Source: Deltaproteobacteria bacterium
Lineage (GTDB): Bacteria > Myxococcota_A > Polyangia > Haliangiales > JADYYK01
NCBI GenBank assembly: GCA_020853705.1
Contig: JADYYK010000168.1
Location: 1-33,394 of the forward strand
Length of the DNA: 33,394 bases
Reading direction: 5' to 3'
Shown here: one piece after another, positions 15,519 to 22,672 of the stretch
How positions within the stretch are numbered: the stretch's first letter is position 1
How the letters are laid out: each line of letters opens with the position of its first letter
Program-made: the position numbers and the translations under genes
The notes under the pieces: generated by a model
Databases searched by the model: none
Told to the model about the DNA's origin: nothing
Seen by the model: only the letters and a program-made list of their open reading frames with translations

Positions 15519-16097
15519 ATGAGCGGCCCCGACCAGGGCGCCATCGCCGAGGCGGTGCGCGCGCTGCTGGTCGCATGCGGCCTCGATCCGACCACCGATC
15601 CCGATCTGCTCAAGACCGCCGACCGGGTGTCGCGCTCGTGGATGACCGAGTTCGTGGCCGGCTATGGCATGGACCCGGCGCGCATCCTGGGCGACCCCGT
15701 GCTGGGCGAGGCCGACCCTGACGTGGTCGTGCTCACCGGCCTGCGTTTCCACGCCATGTGCCCGCACCACCTCCTGCCCTACCGCGGCACCGCCACCGTG
15801 GCCTACGCGCCCGCCGGCAAGCTGGCCGGCTTCGGGCGCATCGCCGAGCTGGTCGACTGCTTCACCCGCCGCCTGACCCTGCAGGAGCGCGCCACCCACC
15901 AGATCGCCGAGGCCCTGATGCAGCACCTCGGCGCGCGCGGCGCCGGCGTGGTGCTCGAGGCCGAGCAGCTGTGCCTGGCCATCCCGGGCGAGAAGCACGA
16001 CTCCAGCGCGGTCACCACCAGCGCCTTCCTGGGCGAGATGGCGCAGCGCCCCGACCTCAAGGCGCGCCTGCACGACGACGCCCGGCGGTCGCGATGA
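15519..16097 (+). CDS. folE: GTP cyclohydrolase I family protein with altered active-site residues
   Basis: The 192-residue protein keeps the zinc ligands of GTP cyclohydrolase I in the right spacing: Cys81 and His84 (MCPHHLLP) and Cys152. It also has GRIAELVDCFTRRLTLQER with Glu123 for guanine binding. It normally opens GTP to 7,8-dihydroneopterin triphosphate, the first step to folate and biopterin. With E. coli numbering minus 29, the catalytic His179 is Gln150 and the phosphate-contacting Arg185 is Pro156 (EAEQLCLAIPGE). A His179 mutant of the E. coli enzyme is known to stop after ring opening, so this protein may make a different product or be specialised. It lies 3 bp after DUF2203 and is followed by an SDR; no other folate gene adjoins it. 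The family call is firm, the exact activity is not. Confidence 0.9.
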   Translation: MSGPDQGAIAEAVRALLVACGLDPTTDPDLLKTADRVSRSWMTEFVAGYGMDPARILGDPVLGEADPDVVVLTGLRFHAMCPHHLLPYRGTATVAYAPAGKLAGFGRIAELVDCFTRRLTLQERATHQIAEALMQHLGARGAGVVLEAEQLCLAIPGEKHDSSAVTTSAFLGEMAQRPDLKARLHDDARRSR

Positions 16098-16141
16098 CGA
16101 CGTCCCCGCTGGCCCCGAGGCTGCGTTGGCCGGACCGGTGA
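16094..16141 (+). CDS. Possible 15-codon ORF bridging folE and the SDR gene
   Basis: The ATG at 16094 overlaps the folE stop (ATGA), and its TGA at 16139-16141 overlaps the GTG start at 16138 (GTGA). The predicted peptide MTTSPLAPRLRWPDR has no recognisable features. It may only carry ribosomes from folE to the SDR, or be chance. Confidence 0.2.
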   Translation: MTTSPLAPRLRWPDR

Positions 16142-16860
16142 AGCCCAGGGCCGGCACCCGCCTGGCCGGCCGCGTCGCCCTGGTCACCGGCGGCTCGCGC
16201 GGCATCGGGCGCGCCATCGCCCTGGCCTTCGCGCGCGAGGGCGCCCGCGTCGCCATCTGCGCGCGCGACTTCCACGCCGTCAACGCCACCGTGCGCGAGC
16301 TCGAGCAGCTGACCACCGCCATCGGCGTGCCCGCCGACATCGCCAGCCCCGGCGAGGCCGCCGCCTTCGTCGACGCCGCGCGCGACAAGCTGGGCGCGCC
16401 CGACCTCCTGGTCAACAACGCCGGCACCGTGCTGCGGCGCCGCCTGGAGGACATGTCCGACGCCGACTGGGCCAGCGTGCTGGGCGCCAACCTGCACGGC
16501 ACCTTCCACGTCACCCGCGAGGTCTTGCCCGACATGCGCGCCAGCCGCCGCGGCCGCATCATCAACATCGCGTCGATCGCCGGCCAGCAGGGCACCGCCG
16601 AGCTCAGCGCCTACTGCGCCGCCAAGCACGCCGTCATCGGCCTGACCCGCGCCCTGGCGCTCGAGGTTCTGGGCGCCGGCATCCAGGTCAACGCCATCGC
16701 CCCCGGCTCGGTCGACACCCCGATGCTGACCCAGGGCATGCCCGGCGCGCGCCCCGACATGACGCCCGACGACATCGCCGCCGCCGCGCTGTACCTGGCG
16801 TGTGACGCCCCCGACGCGATGACCGGCCAGGTCATCGACATCTACGCCCGCGGCACCTAG
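16138..16860 (+). CDS. Short-chain dehydrogenase/reductase, FabG-like
   Basis: From the GTG at 16138 the product is 240 residues, with the NADP-binding motif TGGSRGIGRA, NNAGTV, and the classical triad Ser146-Tyr159-Lys163 (SIAGQQG, then YCAAK). The C-terminal PGSVDTPM and TGQVIDI are typical of 3-oxoacyl-ACP reductases and related SDRs. The substrate cannot be deduced; being downstream of a FolE-like gene, a pterin substrate is conceivable, but the Ser in the triad differs from PTR1. A TTG at 16126 is another start. It is followed 15 bp later by the glycosyltransferase gene. Confidence 0.88.
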   Translation: MKPRAGTRLAGRVALVTGGSRGIGRAIALAFAREGARVAICARDFHAVNATVRELEQLTTAIGVPADIASPGEAAAFVDAARDKLGAPDLLVNNAGTVLRRRLEDMSDADWASVLGANLHGTFHVTREVLPDMRASRRGRIINIASIAGQQGTAELSAYCAAKHAVIGLTRALALEVLGAGIQVNAIAPGSVDTPMLTQGMPGARPDMTPDDIAAAALYLACDAPDAMTGQVIDIYARGT

Positions 16861-16875
16861 AAAACAGTTTACACC

Positions 16876-17643
16876 ATGACAATGGACACGCGCCTCCGCC
16901 TGGACGACGTCCGCGTCTTCATCGCCACTCCGGCCTACGGCGGCCTGGTCACCACCGACTACCTGCACAGCCTGATGGCGACGCGCGCCCGCCTCGCCGA
17001 GCTGGGCGCCGTCAGCGCGGTCTACACCATCGCCAGCGAGAGCCTGATCACGCGCGCGCGCAACGCCTGTGTGGCCCGCTTCATGGCCGCCTCCGTCAAC
17101 GGCCAGCCCTTCACCCACCTGGCCTTCATCGACGCCGACGTCAGCTTCCCCGCCTTCGCGCTGGAGCGCCTCATCCGCTCGGGCCAGCCGCTGGCCGCCG
17201 CCGCCTACCCGCTCAAGCAGCTCGGCGCCGGCTACCCCATCGAGGTCGAGCTCCCGACCGAGACCCAGGACGACTTCGTCTCGGTGCTCTCGGTCGGCAC
17301 CGGCTTCTTGTGCCTGACCCGCGGCGCCGTCGAGCAGCTGCTGGCCGCCCACGCCGACACCCGCTACGACAACGACGTGCCCGGCTACGCGCTGCCCGCC
17401 GCCGATCACGACCTCGGTCCCCTCACGTTTCACGAGCTCTTCACCACCCGCGTCGATCCCGACACCCGGCGCTACCTGAGCGAGGACTACGCCCTGTGCA
17501 AGCGCTGGCGCGCCCTGGGCGGCAAGGTGTGGGTCGATCTGCGCGCCCAGCTCGCGCACGTCGGAAGCCATCGTTTCCAGGGTGACGTCGCCGCCTGGCT
17601 GGAGTCCATCGGCGCCATCACGCGGGTTCGCCCCCCCGGCTGA
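16876..17643 (+). CDS. GT-A-type glycosyltransferase-like protein
   Basis: The 255-residue protein starts RVFIATPAYGG, has SLITRARNACVARFMA, a DxD metal/nucleotide-sugar motif at Asp86-Ala-Asp88 (LAFIDADVSF), VGTGFLCLTRGAVE and SEDYALCKRW with Glu203-Asp204. These match a family of phage and bacterial glycosyltransferases of the GT-A fold that move a sugar from an activated donor. No signal peptide or membrane helix is seen, so it should be cytosolic. The acceptor is unknown. The 15-bp gap before the ATG is AT-rich (AAAACAGTTTACACC) with no Shine-Dalgarno; an ATG at 16882 is an alternative. Confidence 0.82.
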   Translation: MTMDTRLRLDDVRVFIATPAYGGLVTTDYLHSLMATRARLAELGAVSAVYTIASESLITRARNACVARFMAASVNGQPFTHLAFIDADVSFPAFALERLIRSGQPLAAAAYPLKQLGAGYPIEVELPTETQDDFVSVLSVGTGFLCLTRGAVEQLLAAHADTRYDNDVPGYALPAADHDLGPLTFHELFTTRVDPDTRRYLSEDYALCKRWRALGGKVWVDLRAQLAHVGSHRFQGDVAAWLESIGAITRVRPPG

Positions 17644-17667
17644 CGCCCCAGGTGCTACCCTCTGGGC

Positions 17668-18354
17668 ATGGCGCGCGAGGCTTTCAAGCCCGGACATGAC
17701 GTCGACGCTCGCGTCGCGCGCATGCTGCCGCGCATGCCGATCTTCCCGCTGCCTGACGTCGTGCTGTTCCCGGGCGCCATGTTGCCGCTGCACATCTTCG
17801 AGCCGCGCTACCGCGAGATGACCGAGGCCGTGCTGGCCGGCACTGGCGTCCTCGGCATGGCCACCCTGGTCGAGGCCGACAGCAAGGCCGCGCTGCCGCC
17901 CATCCACCGCATCATCGGCATCGGCGAGATCGTCGCCCACGAGCAGCTGCCCGACGGCCGCTACAACCTCTTGCTGCGGGGGATCTCGCGCGCCACCGTC
18001 GACCTCGAGCTGCCCCCGGTGCACCCCTACCGCGAGGTCCAGGCCCACCGCCTCGAGGACATCGAGGACGACACCAAGGCCACCAGCGCCGCCGCGCGCG
18101 CCCTGATGGCGATGACCGACCGCCTGGCCACCACCCTGCCCACCGGCGGCGACCGCCTGCGCGCCCTGGCCCGCAGCGCCGACGGCCCCGCCCGCCTGGC
18201 CGACGTCCTCGCCGCCGCCCTCATCTCCGCCGGCGACACCCGCCGCGAGCTGATGGAGGACGTCGTGGTCGCCCGCCGCCTCGACCGCCTGCTCAGCGAG
18301 GTCGGCGTCCTGGTCGCCAACCTCGGCCCCAACAAGGACAGCGCCCCCAACTGA
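17668..18354 (+). CDS. LON-protease N-terminal (substrate-binding) domain protein
   Basis: The 228-residue protein has the LON N-terminal domain pattern MPIFPLPDVVLFPGAMLPLH followed by FEPRYREM, GVLGMATL, GIGEIVAHEQLPDGRYN and RGISRATV. It ends in a helical part (about residues 145-220) without ATPase or protease domains, as in stand-alone LON-N proteins of 200-230 residues. These are thought to bind unfolded or damaged proteins; the exact role is unknown. It is the last gene of the co-directional run and is followed directly by a 9-bp hairpin. Confidence 0.88.
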   Translation: MAREAFKPGHDVDARVARMLPRMPIFPLPDVVLFPGAMLPLHIFEPRYREMTEAVLAGTGVLGMATLVEADSKAALPPIHRIIGIGEIVAHEQLPDGRYNLLLRGISRATVDLELPPVHPYREVQAHRLEDIEDDTKATSAAARALMAMTDRLATTLPTGGDRLRALARSADGPARLADVLAAALISAGDTRRELMEDVVVARRLDRLLSEVGVLVANLGPNKDSAPN

Positions 18355-18357
18355 GCC

Positions 18358-18379
18358 CCTCGAACCGTCAGGTTCGAGG
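18358..18379 (+). terminator. 9-bp hairpin after the LON-N gene, probable terminator
   Basis: CCTCGAACC at 18358-18366 pairs perfectly with GGTTCGAGG at 18371-18379 across the loop GTCA. It starts 4 bp after the stop codon. There is no U-run after it, so termination strength is uncertain, but its position at the end of a long co-directional run fits. Confidence 0.6.
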
Positions 18380-18409
18380 AGCGAATCCGGTTCCGACTCG
18401 CGTCGACGT

Positions 18410-18510
18410 TTCAGCTGAACGTCCTGCGGGGCCGCATCGCGCTTCACCTGAAGCGTCCTGCGGGGCCGCATCGCGCTTCACCTGAAACGCATGCGGGGCC
18501 GCATCGACCG
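18410..18510. repeat. Three tandem copies of a 33-34-bp palindrome-containing repeat
   Basis: Copies start at 18410, 18443 and 18477. Each has TTCACCTGAA (variant TTCAGCTGAA) followed by TGCGGGGCCGCATCG; the second and third junctions contain GCTTCACCTGAAGC or a close variant, a 6-bp inverted repeat with a 2-nt loop, and TGCGG-GG-CCGCA is a further 5-bp inverted repeat. The rest of the 237-bp gap between 18354 and 18592 holds the hairpin at 18358 and a -10-like TACAAT at 18560-18565. It looks like a REP-type extragenic element or a protein-binding array; it does not resemble coding sequence. Confidence 0.8.
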
Positions 18511-18591
18511 CGGCGAAATGCCGCACGCTGATTCCGCTCGCGGCCCCTTCGCGGATCCCTACAATCGCGCCCGAACCATCGGAGGTGTCGC

Positions 18592-20412
18592 GTGTGGCGA
18601 GGTGATCGTTGCATGGCCGGAGCGCTGCTCGGCCTGACACTGTTGCTCGCGGGCTGCGGTCCGCTCGCGACCAAACGCACGCAGCGGGCCTGCGACGAAG
18701 GCTACGGCAGCTCGTGCACCTGGCTCGCCAAGCGCTCTCTGTATGGCTGGTTCGGCGTCAAGGTCGACGTCAAGTACGCCGAGACCAAGCTCAACCACGC
18801 CTGCGGCTTCAAGGACACCGAGGGCTGTGTCGCTCTCGCCGACCTCTACCTCACCGGCAAGCCCCCGGTGAAGGCCGACGAGCCGCGCGCCCTGGCCATC
18901 TACAAGATCGCCTGCGACCTCGGCTCAGGCGAGGGCTGCAACAAGGCCGGCATCCAGCTCCTCGACCGCGACCAAGACCAGGCGATAGCGCTCTACCGCA
19001 AGGCCTGCGACCTCGGCCACGCCTACGGCTGTTCGAACCTCGGCGACATCAGCGATCCCGACGAGGCGGTGCGCGGCCACGCCCGCGCGCTGAACCTGTG
19101 GTTGCGGTCCTGCGACCAGGGGGACTACCAGAGCTGTGATCGAGCCGCACTCCGCTACCTCAAGGGCGCCGATGCGCCCCGCGATCGCGCCCGCGCCCTC
19201 GAGCTGCACCAGCGTGGAACCGCGTTGCTCAGGCGAAGCTGCGACGGCGACGGCCTCGAGTCGTGCCTCAGGCTGCACGAGTGGCTGTTGTACAAGCCGG
19301 GCCTGCTCGACCCCGTCGCCGCCCATGCTGCCGCGTCGAAGGCCTGCGCAGGCAAGAACATGCAGGGCTGCCAGGCGCTCGCTGGTGACCACCTGTGGGG
19401 CCGCGGCGTCGACCGCGACCGCGCACGCGCCCACCAGCTCTACAGTCAGGCATGTGAGGCTGGCCACCCGCCGGCTTGCGGACATCAGGCCGCGCTGATG
19501 CTCGTCTTGCGTGACCATGGGGGTGACGAGGTCAAAGCTCGCGAACTCTATCGCCGGAGCTGCACTGCAACCGCGGAGCCGTGGGTCTGCCATTACCTTG
19601 CGCTGTTCGAGCACGAGGGCCGAGGCGGCTCACGCGACTCAGCGTCTGCGCTGGCGCGCTGGGACGAGCTGTGTTCGAAGCGCGAGATCGGGTGGGCTTG
19701 CCGCATCCTCGGAGCGCTGTACAGGGAGGGCGACGGCGTGGCGCGCGATGCTGCCAAAGCCCAGCAACTCCGTGAGCGCGGATGCAAGCTCGACAAGCTG
19801 GAGTCTTGCGGTGCGACCGAGAAGAGCGCCGTGACGCGTTGGCGTCGCTGGCGCTGCGACGAGGGAGATGCTGAGTCCTGCGCGAAGCTGGCTGCCAACT
19901 ATCGAACTGGCCTGGCTGCTGAGCAGAGCAAGTCATGGGCGCAGATCCTGGCGCGCCTGGCCTGTTCTGCAGGGGCCATGTACGCCTGCAACCTTTTGGG
20001 CGACATGTACGAGACCGCAGACGGAGTGCCCCGCTCGATTTCTCGGGCGCTCGAGCTGTACGCCCGAGCGTGTGAGGGCGGGGGCGGCGACGGCTGCGCC
20101 AGCCTGGGTGACGTGGCCGAGCGCGGCCTCGGTAGACCCCGCTCGGATGACGACGCGCTCCGCTGGTTCAACAGGGCCTGTGTACTGGGCACGCTGTGGG
20201 GCTGTACACGCGCAGTGCGCCTCTTGCGGCGCCAGAGCAGCGAGGCTGGCCGCACCACGAAGCCCGATCTTGCTGGTGTATGCGCGGCAGCGGCGCGGGG
20301 CGCCGAAAGCCGGGAGGCCGAGAGAAGGGCCGCCGAAGAGGCGGACGCCGCTCGCGCCGCAGAGAGCCCTGATGAACCCGTGCCCGCATCAGCACCAGGA
20401 GCGGCACCATGA
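18592..20412 (+). CDS. Lipoprotein with many Cys-paired Sel1-like repeats
   Basis: The GTG at 18592 is preceded by GGAGG at 18581-18585; an ATG at 18613 is an alternative. The 606-residue product has a lipobox (LLLAGC, Cys22) and about a dozen Sel1-like repeats of 36-40 residues, such as ALYRKACDLGHAYGCSNLGDI and LYSQACEAGHPPACGHQA. In most repeats two Cys stand 7-8 residues apart, as in the disulfide-stabilised Helicobacter cysteine-rich proteins. The tail after about 575 is Ala/Glu/Arg-rich. Such proteins form solenoids for protein contacts; this one is probably periplasmic and membrane-anchored. Codon use becomes less GC-biased in the second half. Its stop overlaps the next gene start (ATGA). 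Confidence 0.9.
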   Translation: MWRGDRCMAGALLGLTLLLAGCGPLATKRTQRACDEGYGSSCTWLAKRSLYGWFGVKVDVKYAETKLNHACGFKDTEGCVALADLYLTGKPPVKADEPRALAIYKIACDLGSGEGCNKAGIQLLDRDQDQAIALYRKACDLGHAYGCSNLGDISDPDEAVRGHARALNLWLRSCDQGDYQSCDRAALRYLKGADAPRDRARALELHQRGTALLRRSCDGDGLESCLRLHEWLLYKPGLLDPVAAHAAASKACAGKNMQGCQALAGDHLWGRGVDRDRARAHQLYSQACEAGHPPACGHQAALMLVLRDHGGDEVKARELYRRSCTATAEPWVCHYLALFEHEGRGGSRDSASALARWDELCSKREIGWACRILGALYREGDGVARDAAKAQQLRERGCKLDKLESCGATEKSAVTRWRRWRCDEGDAESCAKLAANYRTGLAAEQSKSWAQILARLACSAGAMYACNLLGDMYETADGVPRSISRALELYARACEGGGGDGCASLGDVAERGLGRPRSDDDALRWFNRACVLGTLWGCTRAVRLLRRQSSEAGRTTKPDLAGVCAAAARGAESREAERRAAEEADAARAAESPDEPVPASAPGAAP

Positions 20413-21488
20413 AGCGGTGGCTCCTCGCGTTGGCGGCCTGCGCGCTGGGCTGTGGTGGCAGCACGAGGACTCGAGCCCCCGTGTCCGCGCGCTTCGTGCC
20501 GCCGGTCGCAAATGGCTGGGGCATCGCCCTCGTCGACCAGGATGGCAGGCGAGTCAGAGTGATGACCCCCGAGGCCGGGGTGCGAGCTGAATTCTGGCCC
20601 TGTCCTGATCTCGAGGTGGGGAGACTCAGTGCCTCGACCACGCATGCCCTGTTGGCGTTCAACTGCGTCAACGAAGACGACGAAGTGCAGCGAGTGATGG
20701 TGGCGGATCTTGGCTCGCAGATCGCGATGAGGACCCTGCTGCGCGGCGACTATTCCATCGTCGGCTTCAGCACAGACGGCCGGTCACTTGTTACCTGGCT
20801 GGGCAGCACAGGTGGGCATCTGGCCAGCTTCGATCCCTGGACTGGTAGCGAAACAGGAAGATTCTGCTGTGCCGATCGGGCCGCACCCGGTCCAGATGGT
20901 CTGGTCTTTGGTCTAGACCAGGCCGATCCCAAGAAGCCCACCATCGTCCACCTGCGTCCGGGCCAGCCCGCGCACGTGCTCGCGCGTATGGACCAGCCCG
21001 TGGGGGGATTCTGGGTCTCCGAGAGTGGCCGAGATTTTTACCTCATTCCCGTGCGCAAGGACGACGGCACCCGCGACATCCTGCGAATGGTTCCGCCTGG
21101 TCCCCCCCAACCCTTCGTCACCCTGGCGGCATCAGAATCGATGATCGCGGTGGACGACGCAGGTGTCATGACCCGACGTTCCACTGGGTGCGTGGCGCAG
21201 CCCGGCTGCCATGAACCTGGCGCTGTGACACCTCCGCCGTGCGCCGAGGGAGCCGTCGAAGTCGAAGAACTCGTGCGCATCGCAAGGGATGGCTCCCGAC
21301 ACATATGGATGCGAGCCGGCGAGCCGTTCGCTGGTCTTCTCACACGCCCCGATGGGGAGGCAGCCGTCCTTGCACTCGTCGACCAGGCCGGACTCCACAG
21401 TTGGAAGCTCGTGACGCCGGAACGCCCTGCCACCACTGTGCCAACCCCCAACCACTACGGCAGCTGGGCCTGGGTGCGCCTGCCCTGA
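20409..21488 (+). CDS. Lipoprotein, possible beta-propeller, unknown function
   Basis: The 359-residue product has a signal peptide and lipobox (LALAACALGC, Cys15). The body has repeated short strands such as WGIALVDQDGRRVRVM, YSIVGFSTDGRSLVTWLG and EAAVLALVDQAGLHSWKLV, suggesting a propeller. Several Cys pairs (FCC; CVAQPGC) suggest a periplasmic disulfide-bonded protein. No family is recognised. The start overlaps the Sel1 gene stop by 4 bp, so the two are translationally coupled and probably act together. Third-position GC is visibly lower than in neighbouring genes. Confidence 0.85.
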   Translation: MKRWLLALAACALGCGGSTRTRAPVSARFVPPVANGWGIALVDQDGRRVRVMTPEAGVRAEFWPCPDLEVGRLSASTTHALLAFNCVNEDDEVQRVMVADLGSQIAMRTLLRGDYSIVGFSTDGRSLVTWLGSTGGHLASFDPWTGSETGRFCCADRAAPGPDGLVFGLDQADPKKPTIVHLRPGQPAHVLARMDQPVGGFWVSESGRDFYLIPVRKDDGTRDILRMVPPGPPQPFVTLAASESMIAVDDAGVMTRRSTGCVAQPGCHEPGAVTPPPCAEGAVEVEELVRIARDGSRHIWMRAGEPFAGLLTRPDGEAAVLALVDQAGLHSWKLVTPERPATTVPTPNHYGSWAWVRLP

Positions 21489-21495
21489 AAACACC

Positions 21496-21531
21496 GCGGG
21501 CCGGCCACCTCCCTCGAGGCGACCGGCCCGC
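21496..21531. terminator. Bidirectional hairpin terminator between convergent lipoprotein genes
   Basis: GCGGGCCGG at 21496-21504 pairs with CCGGCCCGC at 21523-21531 (9 bp). The 18-nt loop is itself partly self-complementary. It sits 8 bp after the plus-strand stop and 31 bp after the minus-strand stop at 21562, so it may serve both transcripts. Confidence 0.65.
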
Positions 21532-21561
21532 ATCATCACTTCTCTACCGCGACCGCAACCG

Positions 21562-22602
21562 TTACTGCGGCTGCGCCTGACCACCCGCCGACGCGCTCAC
21601 CGAGGCGCTGACCTCGATCGACACCTCGACGTGCGCCTGCACCTGGGCGACCGCCGCGAAGGCAGCCGCCAGCTGGCCGCCGACGCAGATGCCCTTCTCG
21701 CCGAGCTGCTTGATCAGCGAGCCGGTCGACTTGACCAGGCTGCCCAGCGTCTGCGCCCAGTACACGATGGACTGGCCGACGATCTTGGCCTTGGCGCCGA
21801 CCGCCAGCAGCTGCGGCATGCCGGCCCTGATGGCCGCCTTGGCCTTGTCGAGCTTCGACGCGTCGACCACGGTGACGTTCTCCTGCACGATCTCCAGCTC
21901 GGGCGGATCGCACTCGGTCTTGATGCTGGCGCGCACCTCGGCGCTGGCCTTGCACTCGGCCGAGGCGTTCACGTTGGCGCTGCCCTGGCAGTCGGCCGAG
22001 CAGCTGCCGCGGCAGGTCCCGCTGCACTGCCCCGCGCACTCGCCGCCCTGGCCGGTCGCGCCCGAGCACTGCCCGTCACAGGCGCCGTTGCACTGCCCGC
22101 CGCAGTAGCCCGTGCACTGGACCTGGATGTCGGCCTGCACCTTGGCCTCGCACTGCGCCGCGACCTCGGCCGCAAACTCGAACTTGGTGTGACACACCGG
22201 CTCCTTGTAGCGGGTCACCATGCGGCTCTCGGACGACACCGAGACCTGCAGGTTGGCCTTCAGCTCCTCGGAGGCGCGGTTACACACCGTGCGGGTGTCA
22301 CCCTCGGTCGACACCCCGAGCTCGGTCGCCATCTTGCGGCAGGCGTCCGCGACCGACATCTCGAGGCCCGACGCCGCGGCGTCCAGCTCCGCGGACGCGG
22401 TCAGGAAGTTCTGCATCTTGCGCCCGACCTCGCTGGTCGAGATGTTGCCGCACGCGGTCGGATTGACGCCGCCGCCGCCGCCGCCCCCGCCGCCACCGCC
22501 GCCCGGACCACCCGCGCCAGGGCCGCCCTTGGGACAGCCACCCAGCACGCCGGCCATCACCAGGCCCGCCACCATCATCGATCTCCGTGTCGCCAATCTC
22601 AT
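21562..22602 (-). CDS. Lipoprotein with Gly tract and two CxxxC-repeat blocks
   Basis: The ATG at 22602 follows GGAGGAG a few bases upstream and gives a signal peptide with lipobox (MVAGLVMAGVLGGC, Cys23). The 346-residue product then has a tract with 12 consecutive Gly, a mixed helical region (NFLTASAELDAAASGL), and a 43-residue Cys block encoded at 21988-22116: five Cys spaced every fourth residue (CTGYCGGQCNGACDGQC), a nine-residue linker, and five more with the same spacing. The C-terminal half is Ala/Lys/Val-rich (KLDKAKAAIRAGMPQLLAVG, VEVSIEVSASVSASAGG). Similar Cys-Gly tetrapeptide repeats occur in myxobacterial lipoproteins to my recollection; no function is known to me. It lies 70 bp downstream of the Mrp gene. 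Confidence 0.88.
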   Translation of the reverse strand: MRLATRRSMMVAGLVMAGVLGGCPKGGPGAGGPGGGGGGGGGGGGVNPTACGNISTSEVGRKMQNFLTASAELDAAASGLEMSVADACRKMATELGVSTEGDTRTVCNRASEELKANLQVSVSSESRMVTRYKEPVCHTKFEFAAEVAAQCEAKVQADIQVQCTGYCGGQCNGACDGQCSGATGQGGECAGQCSGTCRGSCSADCQGSANVNASAECKASAEVRASIKTECDPPELEIVQENVTVVDASKLDKAKAAIRAGMPQLLAVGAKAKIVGQSIVYWAQTLGSLVKSTGSLIKQLGEKGICVGGQLAAAFAAVAQVQAHVEVSIEVSASVSASAGGQAQPQ

Positions 22603-22672
22603 GTCGACTCCTCCAATAAGGGCTATGGCCATCCGACGGCGGCCACCGGCTTCCATTCGTGCGTGACGCAGA

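Noticed and set aside
18366..18400. tRNA-like GGTTCGA segment
   Set aside because: It is one arm of the 9-bp hairpin after the LON-N gene; no acceptor stem, D arm or anticodon arm is present.
16057..18471. Long antisense frame (about 804 codons) opposite the SDR, glycosyltransferase and LON-N genes
   Set aside because: No recognisable domain, while all three plus-strand genes have clear family motifs. Its length comes from GC-rich codon bias.
18410..18510. Tandem repeats as a CRISPR array
   Set aside because: The copies are contiguous, with no unique spacers, and no cas genes are near.
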